Of a DNA stretch of 64,000 bases, positions 33,531 to 46,600 are shown piece by piece (the stretch's first letter is position 1; each line of letters opens with the position of its first letter). This DNA is from Sorex araneus. Lineage: Eukaryota; Chordata; Mammalia; Eulipotyphla; Soricidae. The position numbers were made by a program, and so were the translations under genes. The stretch spans positions 110,628,035 to 110,692,034 of the forward strand of contig NC_073305.1 of NCBI RefSeq assembly GCF_027595985.1. The letters run 5' to 3'. Below the pieces are notes generated by a model, which saw only the letters and a list, made by a program, of their open reading frames with translations, was not told the origin of the DNA and did not search any database.

Positions 33531-35285
33531 TTTGTTAACAGTGAAATCGTGATGTTATCTCTATGTTCTTATGTTAATTGGAAATAATTTTATTCCATTA
33601 AACCAGCAAAACTGATTTGATTAAAGGGGAGTACAAAGCCCACAGTTGCTGTCAATAGCTGTGAACTCAAATGCAAACAGCATTTCTCCCATTTTGTGAG
33701 CCTACAGAGAATACTGTGTTTTCTTTGTTTCATTATTGGAGCTGTTCTAAGTCAAGTTTAAAATGAGAACAAAGAGAACACATGTTTGTTACACTTCTTA
33801 TTATAAACCCCCTAATTTTTTTTTTCTTTTACTAGAACCAAATGCTGTCTGGTAGAGAACTCCAAATAATGAAGTGTAATGATAGAGATGTATACTGTTA
33901 TGTGTTCCTTGCTATTTCCATTAGATGAGTCATGATACTGAGGCTGATGTTACCTAAATTCTTAGTACAATTATTATCCACACACACACAAAAGGATTCT
34001 TGCTCCAGGTAATGCCCCTGGCAGCCTCTGCCTCTGTGCTATACGCATTCCTGTGTTGGACAGAAGTGTTGACAAAGGACTAATGTGGCTAGCTCCTGAC
34101 CATCAGCTTACTTGGGAGAAAAATATCAAGCTGTACATTTCATCTCCTGTGAAAATTCCAAGTTCCACAGGTTTCACCAGCCATTTTCAAGATGACACTT
34201 TATTTTAATGGTTATAAGTCCTGGTAGGGGAGCTCTACGAAAGTGTTCAGGACAATGTATCCTCTCCCTAAGGATTTCTGAGGTCCCCCGTGTGTTATGA
34301 GGGCTGCCACTGCCTAGGACTCCTTGATTTTCTCTCCTCTCTCTTACTGCCCTTTCATTTCTCCGCTGGTACCCAGGCACCCTACTGACACTATGGTCCC
34401 CCAAGGATGCCAAAGGTGGATCTGAGATTTAGAAACGGGAATGTCTCACTCCCTACTTTGTGGATCTGCTAAGTGCCAAATACTGCTGCATGTGCCAGGT
34501 GATCTACAGAATCTTTAATGTAATAGTCCATTCTGGTCTTACTCTCTTTTCCGGTCTTACTTTCTAGAACACAGCCATGTATATGTCTGGGTGAGGGGAA
34601 GCCCTAGACCCCTAAGGAGACACTCCTGATCGTGAGGACTTGCAGCTGTATCCACTCAGTGACACCTGTGCCTTGAGCTCAAAAGGCAGCTCCTTTTAGC
34701 ACACAATTCAGACCGTCACTGTGGCTGCCATTTCTGAGTTAGTCCTGTCCCTCAGAATAGCTTGGACTCAAGCTGGGGCCTCACACTCTACGTGTACACA
34801 AGTGGAGGAGTTAGTATTTGCATTACCAGAGACTCATATCCCAGTCTATAAGAGGATCAAAACATAACATAGGATTCAGTTTCCCATATAACCTCCTCAG
34901 TAAGTATCAGTAAGTAAAATTAGCATTTATTGGTTTTTAGGTCCCAAACAGATGACACTCCATGAGCTTTTTCTCTTTGAACTAAGACAACATATGCCAT
35001 CTACCTAATAAGTACAAAAGCCATTGAGATCTTGCTGTGATTAAATCGACAAATATATCTTCAGAAAGTCACTTAAGAGAACTAAAATATAGACTTAAAA
35101 TAAATGTTTTTCATAAATCAATAGCTGAAATCATTTATTTTGAACTCTTTACTGTAATGGAGTTCGGTAAAAACTAGTTTTACACATTCTATAGGCGCAT
35201 GAAAGAATACATTTCTTCCTCTCAGGAGCAGTAATAGTATTCATTAGTTAGGGCAGAACTATAGGTTTCAGAAGAAAAACTTAGG
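33531..35285. other. Intergenic RWDD2A-ME1, no clear repeat
   Basis: No coding exon, class A or class R SINE is recognised. A (CA)n stub lies at about 33980. Confidence 0.4.
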
Positions 35286-35376
35286 AACTCTGGCCAGGGA
35301 TATAACTGTATGTGGTAGAGTAAATGCCTTGCATATATGAAGCCCTTGCAATTCTTCACACCACCACTATATGTAA
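35286..35376 (+). repeat. Short older tRNA-SINE (ID-like head)
   Basis: ggccagggatataactgtat ... atgccttgcatatatgaagc ... accaccac. Distinct from classes A and R. Confidence 0.4.
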
Positions 35377-35379
35377 AGT

Positions 35380-35618
35380 ATAGCACTGTAGCACTGTTCT
35401 CCCATCGTTGATGGATTTGCCTGAGCGGACACCAGTAACGTCTCCATTGTGAGACTTGTTACTGTTTTTTGGCATATCGAATATGCCACGGGTAGCTTGC
35501 CAGGCTCTGCCGTGTGGCTGGGATAGTCTAGGTAGCTTGCTGGGCTCTCCGAGAGGGACAGAGGAATTGAACCTGGGTCAGCCGCGTGCAAGGCAAACAC
35601 CCTACCCACTGTGCTATC
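35380..35618 (-). repeat. tRNA-SINE class R
   Basis: Inverted tail tagcactgtagcactgt (the gtgctaca type), complete body, and the head to ctgtgctatca. Confidence 0.92.
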
Positions 35619-35624
35619 ACATAT

Positions 35625-37900
35625 ATTTATGTATATATATTTATGTATATATACTTATGTGATCATTCAAAACTCAGTCTTTTTTGTATCATAGACTGCT
35701 GGCCTTGTTTGCCCAGCCTGATGGGAGTGCATACTACCCTTCTATCTACTTTCTCCCACTTACCTCTCCCTATCATAATGCCCTTCAATTCTGAGTGAGT
35801 TTCTTTGTGAGTTTGGGATTTCGGAGTAAAAGTGATTGGGATCAAATCATCCTCTAGCATCCTTCTGGAAAAGTGGTTTTTGACCTCTTTCTGCTTAAAT
35901 CCATAGTGCCCCCTTCGTTTTTGGCACACTGAATGCTCAATTGCTTGATACCTCCTTTGAATTATCCAAAAGCTGACCTTTTTCTTGAATTGTTTATTGC
36001 TTGTAACTTGAGAACAATGACACTGTACATACCATATATTTTTAATAGTCATTTGGAAAATAACTGTTTCTGTGGACAAAACTATTCTAATTGATCTTGC
36101 TTCTTATTATCATAACCATTTTCATCTTTTCTGCAATTAATTGCTGCAAAGTGCTGTTACTATTCAGCTTTCATGAAGCCAAGAATTCTGATGACTCTTG
36201 AAATGAGAACACCATTTTAGCCAAAGCATCTCCCACAGATCTTCCCAGCTTACAGTGAAGAGTCCTGAAAACACTTTCGGGAATGCTACTGCATTGGCCT
36301 CACCAATATATTTCTCAAAGCTTTAGTGAAAGGAATGTCACAGTTAGGTCCTCTTGAGAAGTTTGAGGGATTGTAAGGATTTGGAGGGTCTGTCAGATCA
36401 GACTGTTATAACAATGCCACTCTGATACTCTTATTTCTGTAAATTTTTTATTCCTTTATATTATTTCAAGGGATGTTCACCTTTTCAATTTCATGTAATG
36501 TGGGCCCATAAGTCTTCATTTCAGTCAAATAACTGAACCAACAAGAGAACCAGCCACTTTCAGTTGCTCAAGACGCATACTGAATCCAAAAACCTCTGCC
36601 TGGTGTACCCCTATCAAGTCAGTTCTGCCCAAACCTCAATATTTCTCCTACCTCAGTTTATTTAGAGAATTGCATAGGTTTTCCCACACATTTTCCAATA
36701 AAAACAACCTGGAATTCTTTTGTTGGGAATCTTCTGGGACTGACTTTTTAAATGTGTTCACTAGCATTCTCTCACCATGCTAAAATCTGCTCTATGTGTA
36801 CTGATAATAAGTTATGTGGATGAAAAAGGAGATAAAGTGAGGTTTTTACAGGATCTTTAAGCAAGGCATTAGTAACCCTCTTTAAATGGGAAATGTTCCT
36901 GCTTGATTAGGAAAGCAGAATGTGTACAGTATAACCATTTAGCTAGGGTTGAGGGATTTCCTGGGGTATGATTCCTTATGTACTCAAAACTATGCTAGAG
37001 TTAGGGTTGCTTAAGTCATACAAATCTGCACACCAACATCTCATCCCAAATCAAGATCCCATAACTGTCTCCTAGTTGATACTTTCTCTTAGCCTTTACA
37101 TAAAGGCCTTACTTATGAGGATTTTGATGCAACTCCTTAATATAATTCGACAACCAGCAAATTTAGTATGACCTTAGTTTTTAACTATTTCAAACTTTTA
37201 GCGTGCAAGAAAAAAATTTTAAGCAAAAACATAAGCATTTCCCAGTTTTAAAACCATACTTTGTGCTGAAAATTCAAGCATTTAACCTAAATTCTCTATT
37301 AGTATAGCAAGTGACAACCCTATCAAGCAGTCCTGAAATCCTTTACCTATCATAGTTTTATAGCAGCAGACTTAAATTTTTTCTTAAGGCTTTATAAGCT
37401 AAAAGGTTACCATCAGTAGGTAATGCATTCCATCTGTTTTCTTATTTTGTAATCATGTTTCAGAGGTCCCAAAGATATTTTGCTACATTAATTTTTATGA
37501 ACTTTATATTTTTACTATTCAAATCTGGTTCACCTTTTTACATAGTGGAAGGTAAATTTATTACATTTTTCTCTATGTGGTAATTAATCCAGTTTTCCCA
37601 ATACTTTTACTAAACACTATTCTTTATCTAGTGATTTTTGAAACCCATGTATTTGGATGGCTGAGGATCTGTGAATTTCTATGTTATTGCATTGTTCAAT
37701 GTTATGAGAATATGTGGATTTGGGAAAGCTATATATAAAGTAACAGGCAGTACCTTGTTAATAATTTCATATGGGTTACATGTTGAGATTAACATTTCAG
37801 GTATTGTTTTAAATAAAATATACTATTAACATGACTTCCTCTTATTCTTTTTATGAGACTATTAGAAGTTACATATGAGGCTCAGATCTTTTGTTACTGG
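35625..37900. other. Intergenic, SINE-free 2.3 kb
   Basis: Apart from a TA-rich run at 35620-35660, no repeat or exon is recognised. Confidence 0.4.
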
Positions 37901-37904
37901 ACAC

Positions 37905-38105
37905 TGGCGTTCTAGACCAGCAGGGGGATTTATGAATATTCCCTCAAGATTTTCCAAGGGGCCACAGGCATATCACATAAATGCAGGGGGAGTGGGCAGG
38001 GGGGACACACAGAATGAGACTAGGGGACCAAACAGTAGACAGGGGGCCATAGGAAGGAAACAAGTCAGAAGGAAGTCACAGCCGGAAAAGGGTTATGAAA
38101 CATTT
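37905..38105. repeat. Unnamed interspersed repeat, copy 1
   Basis: Contains agacagggggccataggaag, gaaacaagtcag and cacagccggaaaagggttat, which align in order with 48050-48235. Confidence 0.45.
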
Positions 38106-38109
38106 TTCT

Positions 38110-38260
38110 GGGGGCTGGCATAATAGTACAGAGAATAGAGCACTTGTCTTGCATGTGGCTAACTCAAGCTCAATACCTAGCATCCCATATGGTCCTCTGA
38201 GTCTGCCAGGAGTTATTCCTGAGCACAGAGCCAGGAGTAAGCCCTGAAGACACTGGTGAA
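38110..38260 (+). repeat. tRNA-SINE class A
   Basis: gggggctggcataatagtac ... catcccatatggtcctctga ... ccaggagtaagccctga. No A tail. Confidence 0.8.
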
Positions 38261-38764
38261 CTGTAATCCATGAAAGATTATGAACAAATACAAACAGTCC
38301 ATTTCCTTCGCTTATTAACTCTTATATAACACTTGTTCAAATTTGACAAATTATTTGTAATATCTGCTTCTTAGGGGATTGGGAGATTAAATATAATAAT
38401 TTATGTAGGCTACATGATGCTAGTAATCATCTGATGCCTGTTTCACTACTTTCCTCTGAAGACAAGAAAGTAGTTCACTCAGTGGAGATGAAACATGAAA
38501 TAGAGAAATGAAATTCACACTGAAATGAGCAATTATGAGAATATTTTAACAAGCCATTATACCATTCTATATAACAAGATCCAGCATTATTATCTTAAAA
38601 ATGAAAAAAAAACAGTATTTTTAAAGGAAAAAATATTTTGTAAGCTTACTTGTTTTTATTTCTGTGCTTTAATAAATCTTTTGCATAGGTAAATACAATT
38701 AAGTAAAAGGCTTGAAACAACACAAAAACAGACAAATGTAGGCATTCTGGATCTTTTCAAAATA

Positions 38765-38970
38765 GCTGTCACTGTCACTGTCACTGTCACTGTTATCCCA
38801 TTGTTCATAGATTTGTTCAAGCAGGCACCAGTAACGTTTCTCATAGACTTATTGTTACTGTTTTTGGCATATCAAATACGCCACGGGTAGCTTGCCAGGC
38901 TCTGCCGTGCGGGTGTGATACTCTCGGTAGCTTGCTGGGCTCTCCGAGAGGGGTGAAGGAATCGAACATA
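38765..38970 (-). repeat. tRNA-SINE class R, head truncated at the B box
   Basis: Four to five units of the inverted tgacag tail, full body, and stops at ggaatcgaac. The A box is missing. Confidence 0.9.
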
Positions 38971-39076
38971 TTGAGAAAATTATTTTACTCCATGTTCCCT
39001 TCAGAAATACTTACCATTGTTATTCCCACTTAAAACAATTTAAATGATCTTCAACTTTCTTATAAAACCACTTTGT

Positions 39077-39212
39077 ACTGGTGCTGGAGAGATTATACAG
39101 GAATCGTGGTGCTTGGCTCACATGCGGTCAACCTCAGTTCAATCCCTACTACCATCCCTAGTATCACATTTTGTCTACAAGTGCCAGGAATAGTGTGGTC
39201 CAAACCCCCCAC
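39077..39212 (+). repeat. Old tRNA-SINE class A
   Basis: ggtgctggagagattataca ... cctcagttcaatccc ... agtgccaggaatag. Confidence 0.55.
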
Positions 39213-40114
39213 CTCTCAAAGAGATCATTTAATCATATATTTTATCTCGAACATCTTATACTCTAAAAGCATAACTTCAAAAGCAAAAGACTTTTCCACA
39301 TAATTCTCCAAAGAGCAAGTGTTATTGAACCTGAGCTGAAAAACTTAAGATTGCCTCTACTGACTAGTACATTATTAATATCTTAACTTGAAACTCACAT
39401 TAGTTTTGGGGCTATAACCACTGTTGGTGACTAGAATTTCTTATTTCCAATATCAAGAAGATTTCTGATAAAAAAAACAGAAGTAGCTCTAAAACTTTCT
39501 CTAAACTCAATTTATTATAAAATATTTTGCTCTAAATTACCTGAGCTAATCAAGCAAACACTCTGGTAGGTTACTTTAGAGCTATGCTGGGAATCAGGTT
39601 CCTATTCCTGACTCCTGCTATTTTTAGAGGTCGGCACCATAAGATCATTTTCCCAGGAGATTGTCTATTGTCCTCAGAGCTCTTCCCTCTGCCCAGGTGC
39701 TCTGAACTGGGGTACAACTTCAGGGACAGAGACTCAGTGTACAAAGGCCCAGTAGCAATCGCGTAGTGATAAAGGAAAGGGCACTTCGTCAGGAAGATAG
39801 GCTGGTGCTGTGAGGAAGATAGATCTCTGACAGGGGGCCAAGGTGACAGGATGAAAGAGTGGTGAAAAAAGTGTTAATCTCTAGGCCTGCACAAAGCACT
39901 GCAGATGAAAAATGATCTCTCTTAGAAAATGTTATAATTCAGTTGCACAAAAGAACAAATATAATCGAGGACTGGAATGAAAATACCCAAAATTATTTTC
40001 CCTATGCAAAAATAAGTTGCTATTTAACAATCGCTCATCTATGCCTAAATTCATTTCATCTCATTTTTTTAAAGTAGTTTAAAAAATTGTCAACAAAAGA
40101 GTTATGGGCTTTAA

Positions 40115-40442
40115 TGTTGATCATATCAATTTATTAAAATTTTAGTCTTCCCATTAGTTCCCTACATAAAAACAATGAGTTTTTTCAGTTTTAAGTACAA
40201 TAGCATTTATAGACCACTAAGGCAAAATAATTAAGATAGAAACCATAAATAACTAGAAAGTAAATAAAGCAAAATTGTTTAGTGTAATGTTCACCTGAAA
40301 GTATATTAGTATCTTTTCATAAATAGAATGTTAAAGTAAAATCTTCTTAACATATTATGAATCATTATAAAAGATTTCAATTTTTTTAAATTATCAAAGA
40401 CTTCAGGAACTAATTAATGAAGTGAGAACTTTAGCTATTACA
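40115..40442 (-). other. ME1: Probable ME1 3' UTR (short form)
   Basis: A minus-strand AATAAA at 40130-40135 would give a UTR of about 0.3 kb. Another lies at 39511-39516. Malic enzyme transcripts with alternative 3' ends are known in rodents; which site is used here cannot be told. Confidence 0.4.
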
Positions 40443-40613
40443 CTACTGGTGAAGTTTGGTCTGTATTTTCTGAGATGCAGCAGGCCAAGAATAGCAGTCA
40501 GGTAGAATCTGGTCATAATCAGTGTTATACATCTGAGAGCGGACATACTCCTCTTTGTTTTGTGGCTCAGGATAGACCGTGGCTGTCCTTTCTTTGTATG
40601 CATCCTGCACAAT
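40443..40613 (-). CDS. ME1: ME1 last coding exon with stop
   Basis: 171 nt, 56 codons plus [23 protein letters not shown] through [10 protein letters not shown] to QTKLHQ. Acceptor atttctag. Confidence 0.95.
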   Translation of the reverse strand: MVQDAYKERTATVYPEPQNKEEYVRSQMYNTDYDQILPDCYSWPAASQKIQTKLHQ

Positions 40614-43600
40614 CTAGAAATAAAAGAATTTCAGTTATTTTAATGAGTAAATGAACTGGTGAGCATTTTTAATCAGCTTCAAAATTTTAATATATAAACT
40701 CTGATACTTTGCAATTTTGACAGTTTCTATTATAACAGCAGTATCCTACAAATGCCTAATATCTCCCTGAGTTTCCTGCTAAGCTGGATTCCAATTTAAG
40801 TGCTCCTTGCTAGAGACCAACACACTCTTGTCTCTAAGTCTTTGTGTCAAAATCATCATTCTAGTCCTCAGACAGGGGAATGCCAGTCAATTTGTCTTTT
40901 TACAATTGATTGCCATGATATTCCCACACTTCTCTAACCTTACCTGTCCCTATATAATTGGATTTATGCCTTAATTATTTTTTTAAGAAAACATGTTCTC
41001 ACAGTTTTTTTAGAAGAGTAGGTTATTATAATCTAGTAAGGCTGAGTGCTATATTATCATTGTTTTCTCCTCTCTGCATCAATATTTTAATATTTTAATG
41101 ACTATTACAAATGTGATATAGAAAACAACCAAAAATAAGGCAAAATTGGAAGATATGGATGATAGAAAACCCTAATAATTTAAATTATGTAACAAAAGTT
41201 ATAGCAAATTAGATTCTTCTTAATTTTTTCATTATTCTATAAGAATTAAAAGTATTCATTAGGACCAGAGAGAAAGGATAGTGCACTTGTCTTGCACATA
41301 GCCAAATCCAGTTCAATCACTGACACCATATATGATCTTCTGAGCACTGGGCCAGGAATAAACTGAGCAATGCTGAGTATGCCACCCAAACTAAATTAAA
41401 CTAAAATAAAATGACACTCCTAAATTCTGCTGAGGTACTGTGGTTAATTCTTTAGCATATTCTTTTTTTTTTTTTTTGGCTCTTTGGATCACACCCGGCG
41501 ATGCTCAGGGGTTACTCCTGGCTCTGCACTCAGGAATTACTCCTGGTGGTGCTGGGGGACCATATGGGATGCCAGGGATCAAACCCAGGTTGGCTGTGTT
41601 CAAGGCAAAAGCCCTACCCACTGTACTATAGCTCTGGCCCCTAGCTTCTTCTTAATACAGATACACATTTCAAGAAAGTGGAGCTGTAGTACCTGAAAAG
41701 ACATACATACAGCAATAGAAGCAAAGAAAAATAATGAGGTTTGAACAAAAGTGGTTTTACCTTTAATGCGATTTTCAGAGAAACATCTCGAATGGTGTTC
41801 AAAGGAGGATAAAGCCGGCCCTCTTGCAAATGTTTATCTGATACTTGTTGAGCTATGACCTTAAAAATAAAAGATGCAAATGTTTATACTCACCATCATA
41901 CAATGTGGTAATTATAAAGATAATCAGGTGAGTGGTCACATAAGACATCCTAAACAGAAGCAAACCAGTGATCATTTAATTTCATTCCCAACTTTATCAA
42001 AGGAAAAACTGAGCCCAGAGAAGTTTGGTAATTAGTTGGGATCACATAATGAGTGAAAAAGATAAGAAACGAATCTGGGTTTCCTTTTAGAGCAGTTGCT
42101 TTTCAATCTGTATCATGAAAGTGCACAGCTTTCCTATCTGACACACTAGAGGAACACGAAGAAGAGAAAGTGGGCAAAGGAGGATGACAGAAATGATGTA
42201 AAAGTACCACTGAGAGAAGAGAAAAGTTATCCAAGATTGGCTATGGCATTACTCCAAGCTCTCATAACCTTGAACTAAAGGTTTAAGAGGATGAGAAACC
42301 TATTTTATTGCAAATAGCATTTGAATTTGACAGAAAATCCAGATTATGTGAATCATATAACTAGCTTCAGAGTCTGCTATTCCCAAACCAGTCCCTATTT
42401 CTAAATCAAACAGTATAAATTTCAATAAATTTCCAAGTGTGCTAAGAGGCTTCCCTCTTATGTATGGTAGATCTTATGTCCCACTGTTTCTATCACACAC
42501 ACATACAGTAATATAGAGGGTAGGGACAAATGTTTTAAAATTTTAGCAAATTAAAAAGGACAAACTATTAAATGATTATGACATAGGTGATGGCTACTCA
42601 GACAAACAGTAGTCTCCAAAGTCATCAAATTGTATAATTACATATTTTTATGTGTCAATCATACCTGGAATTTTTTTAAATGAGACAATCTGCGTTCATC
42701 AAAGAGATGTTTTCCCTTTTCTCTACCCTTCCTTCCAGTTTCCAACACCTCCAAAAAAGAATGCCTTCCTTGAAAGAAGCAAGGAAGGGTTCTCGGAGCC
42801 TACCTACACTCATTCTCCTCAGAGAGATACCGGTGTGAGAAAATATGCCTATTCCTATCTGTTAGTGAAGGCCTTTATGCTGCACAGAAAGAAGAAATAC
42901 ATTTTCTCTGGAGTTGGTTAGAAATTCTACCTCCTGTAACAAATACTGTACAAAGCCAGGTGGGCTCAACAAGGGCAGATTTAGATGTGCTATCAAAGCC
43001 CAACAGACAGAACAGAGTTAAAGGCAGGATGAAATTTTCCTTGTAATGCAAAAATATTAAGAAATAGTCTTTGTAATTGCTGCTAACCTGTGAAGTTTTT
43101 AGTTCCAAAAGACACTGCTTAATGAAAGTTTCTGCTCTATGCTCTAGCATTGTCTGGGCGTTACTATGACTTTACAACAGATAATGATAAGGCAACACAA
43201 TTATTTAACACATATAACTCAAGAGAACAATACAACCAGAAATAAGATAAAATGCTGAAATGTAGCCACATCTAAAGAGAAAGATCAAGCTGAGCAATAT
43301 GACTAATAAAAGGATCCAAAGATGAGGTGTGACTTTGGCATAAACATGTAGAATGACTCACAAACCTTTGCAAGCAGGACAATCAGAAATTACACATGTG
43401 TATGGTGTGTTTGAAAATTCTGGGATAAGGAAACATGAAATGAATGTGAAGAGTCTAAGTTTCAGTGCCTACTTAGAAAGCGGGTATTACTTGTTGAAGT
43501 GTAAGTATTTCTCATAGGGAGAAGGAAGCTGAGAGAGATGATTTTTCAATCTTGATTAAGGGAAAATTATTTCTGATGCTATAGCACAGCGGTAGGGCGT

Positions 43601-46600
43601 TCGCCTTTCATGAGGCCGACCTGTGTTGGATTCCTCCGCCCCTCTCAGAGAGCCCGGCAAGCTACCGAGAGTATCGCGCCCGCCACAGCAGAGCCTGGCA
43701 AGCTACCCATGGCATATTGGATATGCCAAAAACAGTAATAATAAGTCTCACAATGAGAGACGTTACTGGTGCCTGCTCGAACAAATCTATGAGCAACGGG
43801 ATGACAGTGACAGTGACAGTGAAGCATCTATTAGGTAACTGAAGGTAAGAGAAAAGATAAGAACAGAGACCCAGAGTTGATCACTACTAGTATGAAAATA
43901 ATGAAAGCATCTTCGAAGTGATAAAAATGAAGAAATACAAGGTAAGAGCCTGGGGATGTAGCATATGCCTCAAACGTATATGGGATCTTGGATTGAATCC
44001 TGACACTTAAAAAAACAGGGCCCGTAAGAGGGGTTAGATAAAGGTTCTTAGTTAAAAGGGATATGAAACTGAGACAAAGAAAACCAACAGACATTCCACC
44101 ACCGCTGCCATTTAAGTTAATCTGTCGGCCTGCCTCAGAGACTCATGATTAACTCTCAAATGAGATCAACTAGCCACATAAAATTATTGTAATTTCTCAG
44201 CAGTACCAGCTAAGACCTCCAGGGGGGGTCTCGGGGTCGGGACGGGGGTCAGGGGATAAGGGACATGGCTGTACCTTTCCAATAGCTGCTACCATACCTA
44301 CAGCCAGATTCCACCGCCTCAAGACTGAGCTTCACAGAGATGCCAAACTGATACAGTGGGGTTTTTTGGCTGAAAACTCCAGATTGTCTCAGACTAGTGG
44401 TGGGCAACTTCCCCTCATCCCCACATCCAGAAGCCCTGGCAACCACATCCACATGCACCACTGCTCAGGTAAATATTCTAGATTTTCTGGAGCTCACAGC
44501 CATGAATGGCAAACCCCACAATACTAACTTTTCCCTAGGCGCACACCAAATTGCATGATAATGTAACATAGAACCCAAACTAAGCTCAATTAACAAAAAA
44601 CATCAACATAGAAGGTCAACTAGCAACAATAGCTTAGCAAACCCTCAAACAAGGACTTAATGTCCCTATGGTGACATATAACAATTTTCACAAATTTGCT
44701 TTTACTGAAATATTTTTTGATAATTCCACTGGCCATCTAGTGGCGACAAGTATTACAAAATAAATTATTTTGCAACTGCTATGGGGGCAGACTGGAACAA
44801 TGTCTAGGAAAATGGGACAATGGTGGAAGGATGGTCACAGAGGTGGGATTAAGGTTGGAATATCAAATGACTGTAACAAATGCATCATAAACAACTTTGT
44901 AAACCATGGTGTTTAAGTCAAGTGGGGGCAAGAGGAGAAAGATCATTTAGTATCAAAAGCAGGAATGGATAGAAACCTAAGAAAAATCCATTAGAAGAGC
45001 CAAAGCAGTTAAAGAGATCACCAGCTATATAAGTAACACTAGTGATAGCACCATATTATTTTCTTCAAGGTTTCTTTGTAGTGGATTTCACTTTTTCTGT
45101 ATAGAAAGGTTTTTGATTTTTAGAAAGGTTTTTGGGTTTTTTTCCCCCATGAATTTGTCACTAGAGGGTGCTGGAGCACAATCCTATTTCTTCTGATATG
45201 TCTACTATAAAATACAATCACATTTTTCTTGATGCACAAACAACTTTAAACATAATTAGACATTTTACTTATTGTGTGCAATATGACTTTTTGAGTTAAG
45301 GAAACACAGAAATATCAGTTACATATTTTTTTGCCTCCTTCACCCCCCCCCCTCTTTTATTTCCAATCTTCCCTCCACCCCTCTCCACATGAAGTCAGTC
45401 ATCAGGCTTTTAAAACAGTGACTAAAAGGAAATAACAGAACTTCAAACAACTATTCTCACAGAATGATGTTAGGCACTGAAGGGATGGGATTATATTCCT
45501 TCAGATAACATCAGAGATCGGAATCTAGTCAAACATGAATCAAGCAGATTCTGATTGTCCAAAGTTCATGATTTTATGACTATCTACCAATTACGGCATC
45601 ATCCCCCACCCCCTCCACTCCCCAGGCTCAGGAACGCAGGCTTCAGGTGCCTCAGGTACTAGGAGTAACAAAGTCCTTGGTCTCTGACCTAAGAACTGCG
45701 AGTCTTCTACCAGCTGTGAAATTCCGACACCTGTTAACTTGATAAGGTGAAATTCCTGATCCCCCACAGTTCTAACAGCAGCTTAACAGCACTTCCCTTC
45801 TAGGTCTGCCATGAGTTGTTGTGAGAATCCTCCCGAGGGTCCAACCTAGAGTACACTACTGACTTCTTTTAACTGATTTACTTTGACAATAGTACTATTA
45901 CTTTGTACCTTCTACACTACGCTCACCAGCTACTTGATCATCTCAACGTCTATACTTACCTTTTTAATGACTTTGTTAACACCCAGTTCCTTATTTTAAA
46001 ATCCTTCCTGCTTAAAGTACTAGAGTGGTTTCTGTTTGCTGCACTAAGACCTGGCATGACAAATCAGACTTTCATTTCAAGTCTTTAAAACACTGGTATT
46101 AGGAAGGTTCTCAGTGGAGAAATGCCTGCCACTTCAGCATAATTAGGGAACAGTATTTTTAATTAAAGATTTTTTAAAAGGTCTTTTTAAATGAAGAAAT
46201 CAATTTTTTTCTATTGACAACTGAAAAACCCTTTATTAGTGATTCAGTTTGAACTTCTTTATAATGATTTACTTATTCTTCACTAAGAAAGAATTTTTCT
46301 CCTTCTGACTTGACACCAATACAAAGAGCTGACATGCTAGATAAACGAAACAACAAACAACCAATTCTGAGCCCATTTAGCATTTCATGGCTTTCAAGGA
46401 TTTTACAATACCTCTGCAGTAGTGAGAAAAATCTTGTCAGGGATATGTCTTAATCCACATGCCACAACACCAAGAGCAACTCCAGGAAACACATAGGAAT
46501 TGTTGCCTTGGCCAGGATACAGGGTCTGTCCATTCGGAAGAGTGACTGGATCAAAAGGACTGCCGCTGGCAAAAATTGCACGCCCCTACAGTAACACAGA

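Noticed and set aside
34174-36079. Minus-strand open frames of 79 and 138 codons in the intergenic region
   Set aside because: No recognisable domain, no splice context and no codon pattern unlike background.
38765-38795. Short regular repeats (TGACAG)n as a CRISPR-like or regulatory array
   Set aside because: These are tandem tail units of class R SINEs, without spacers.
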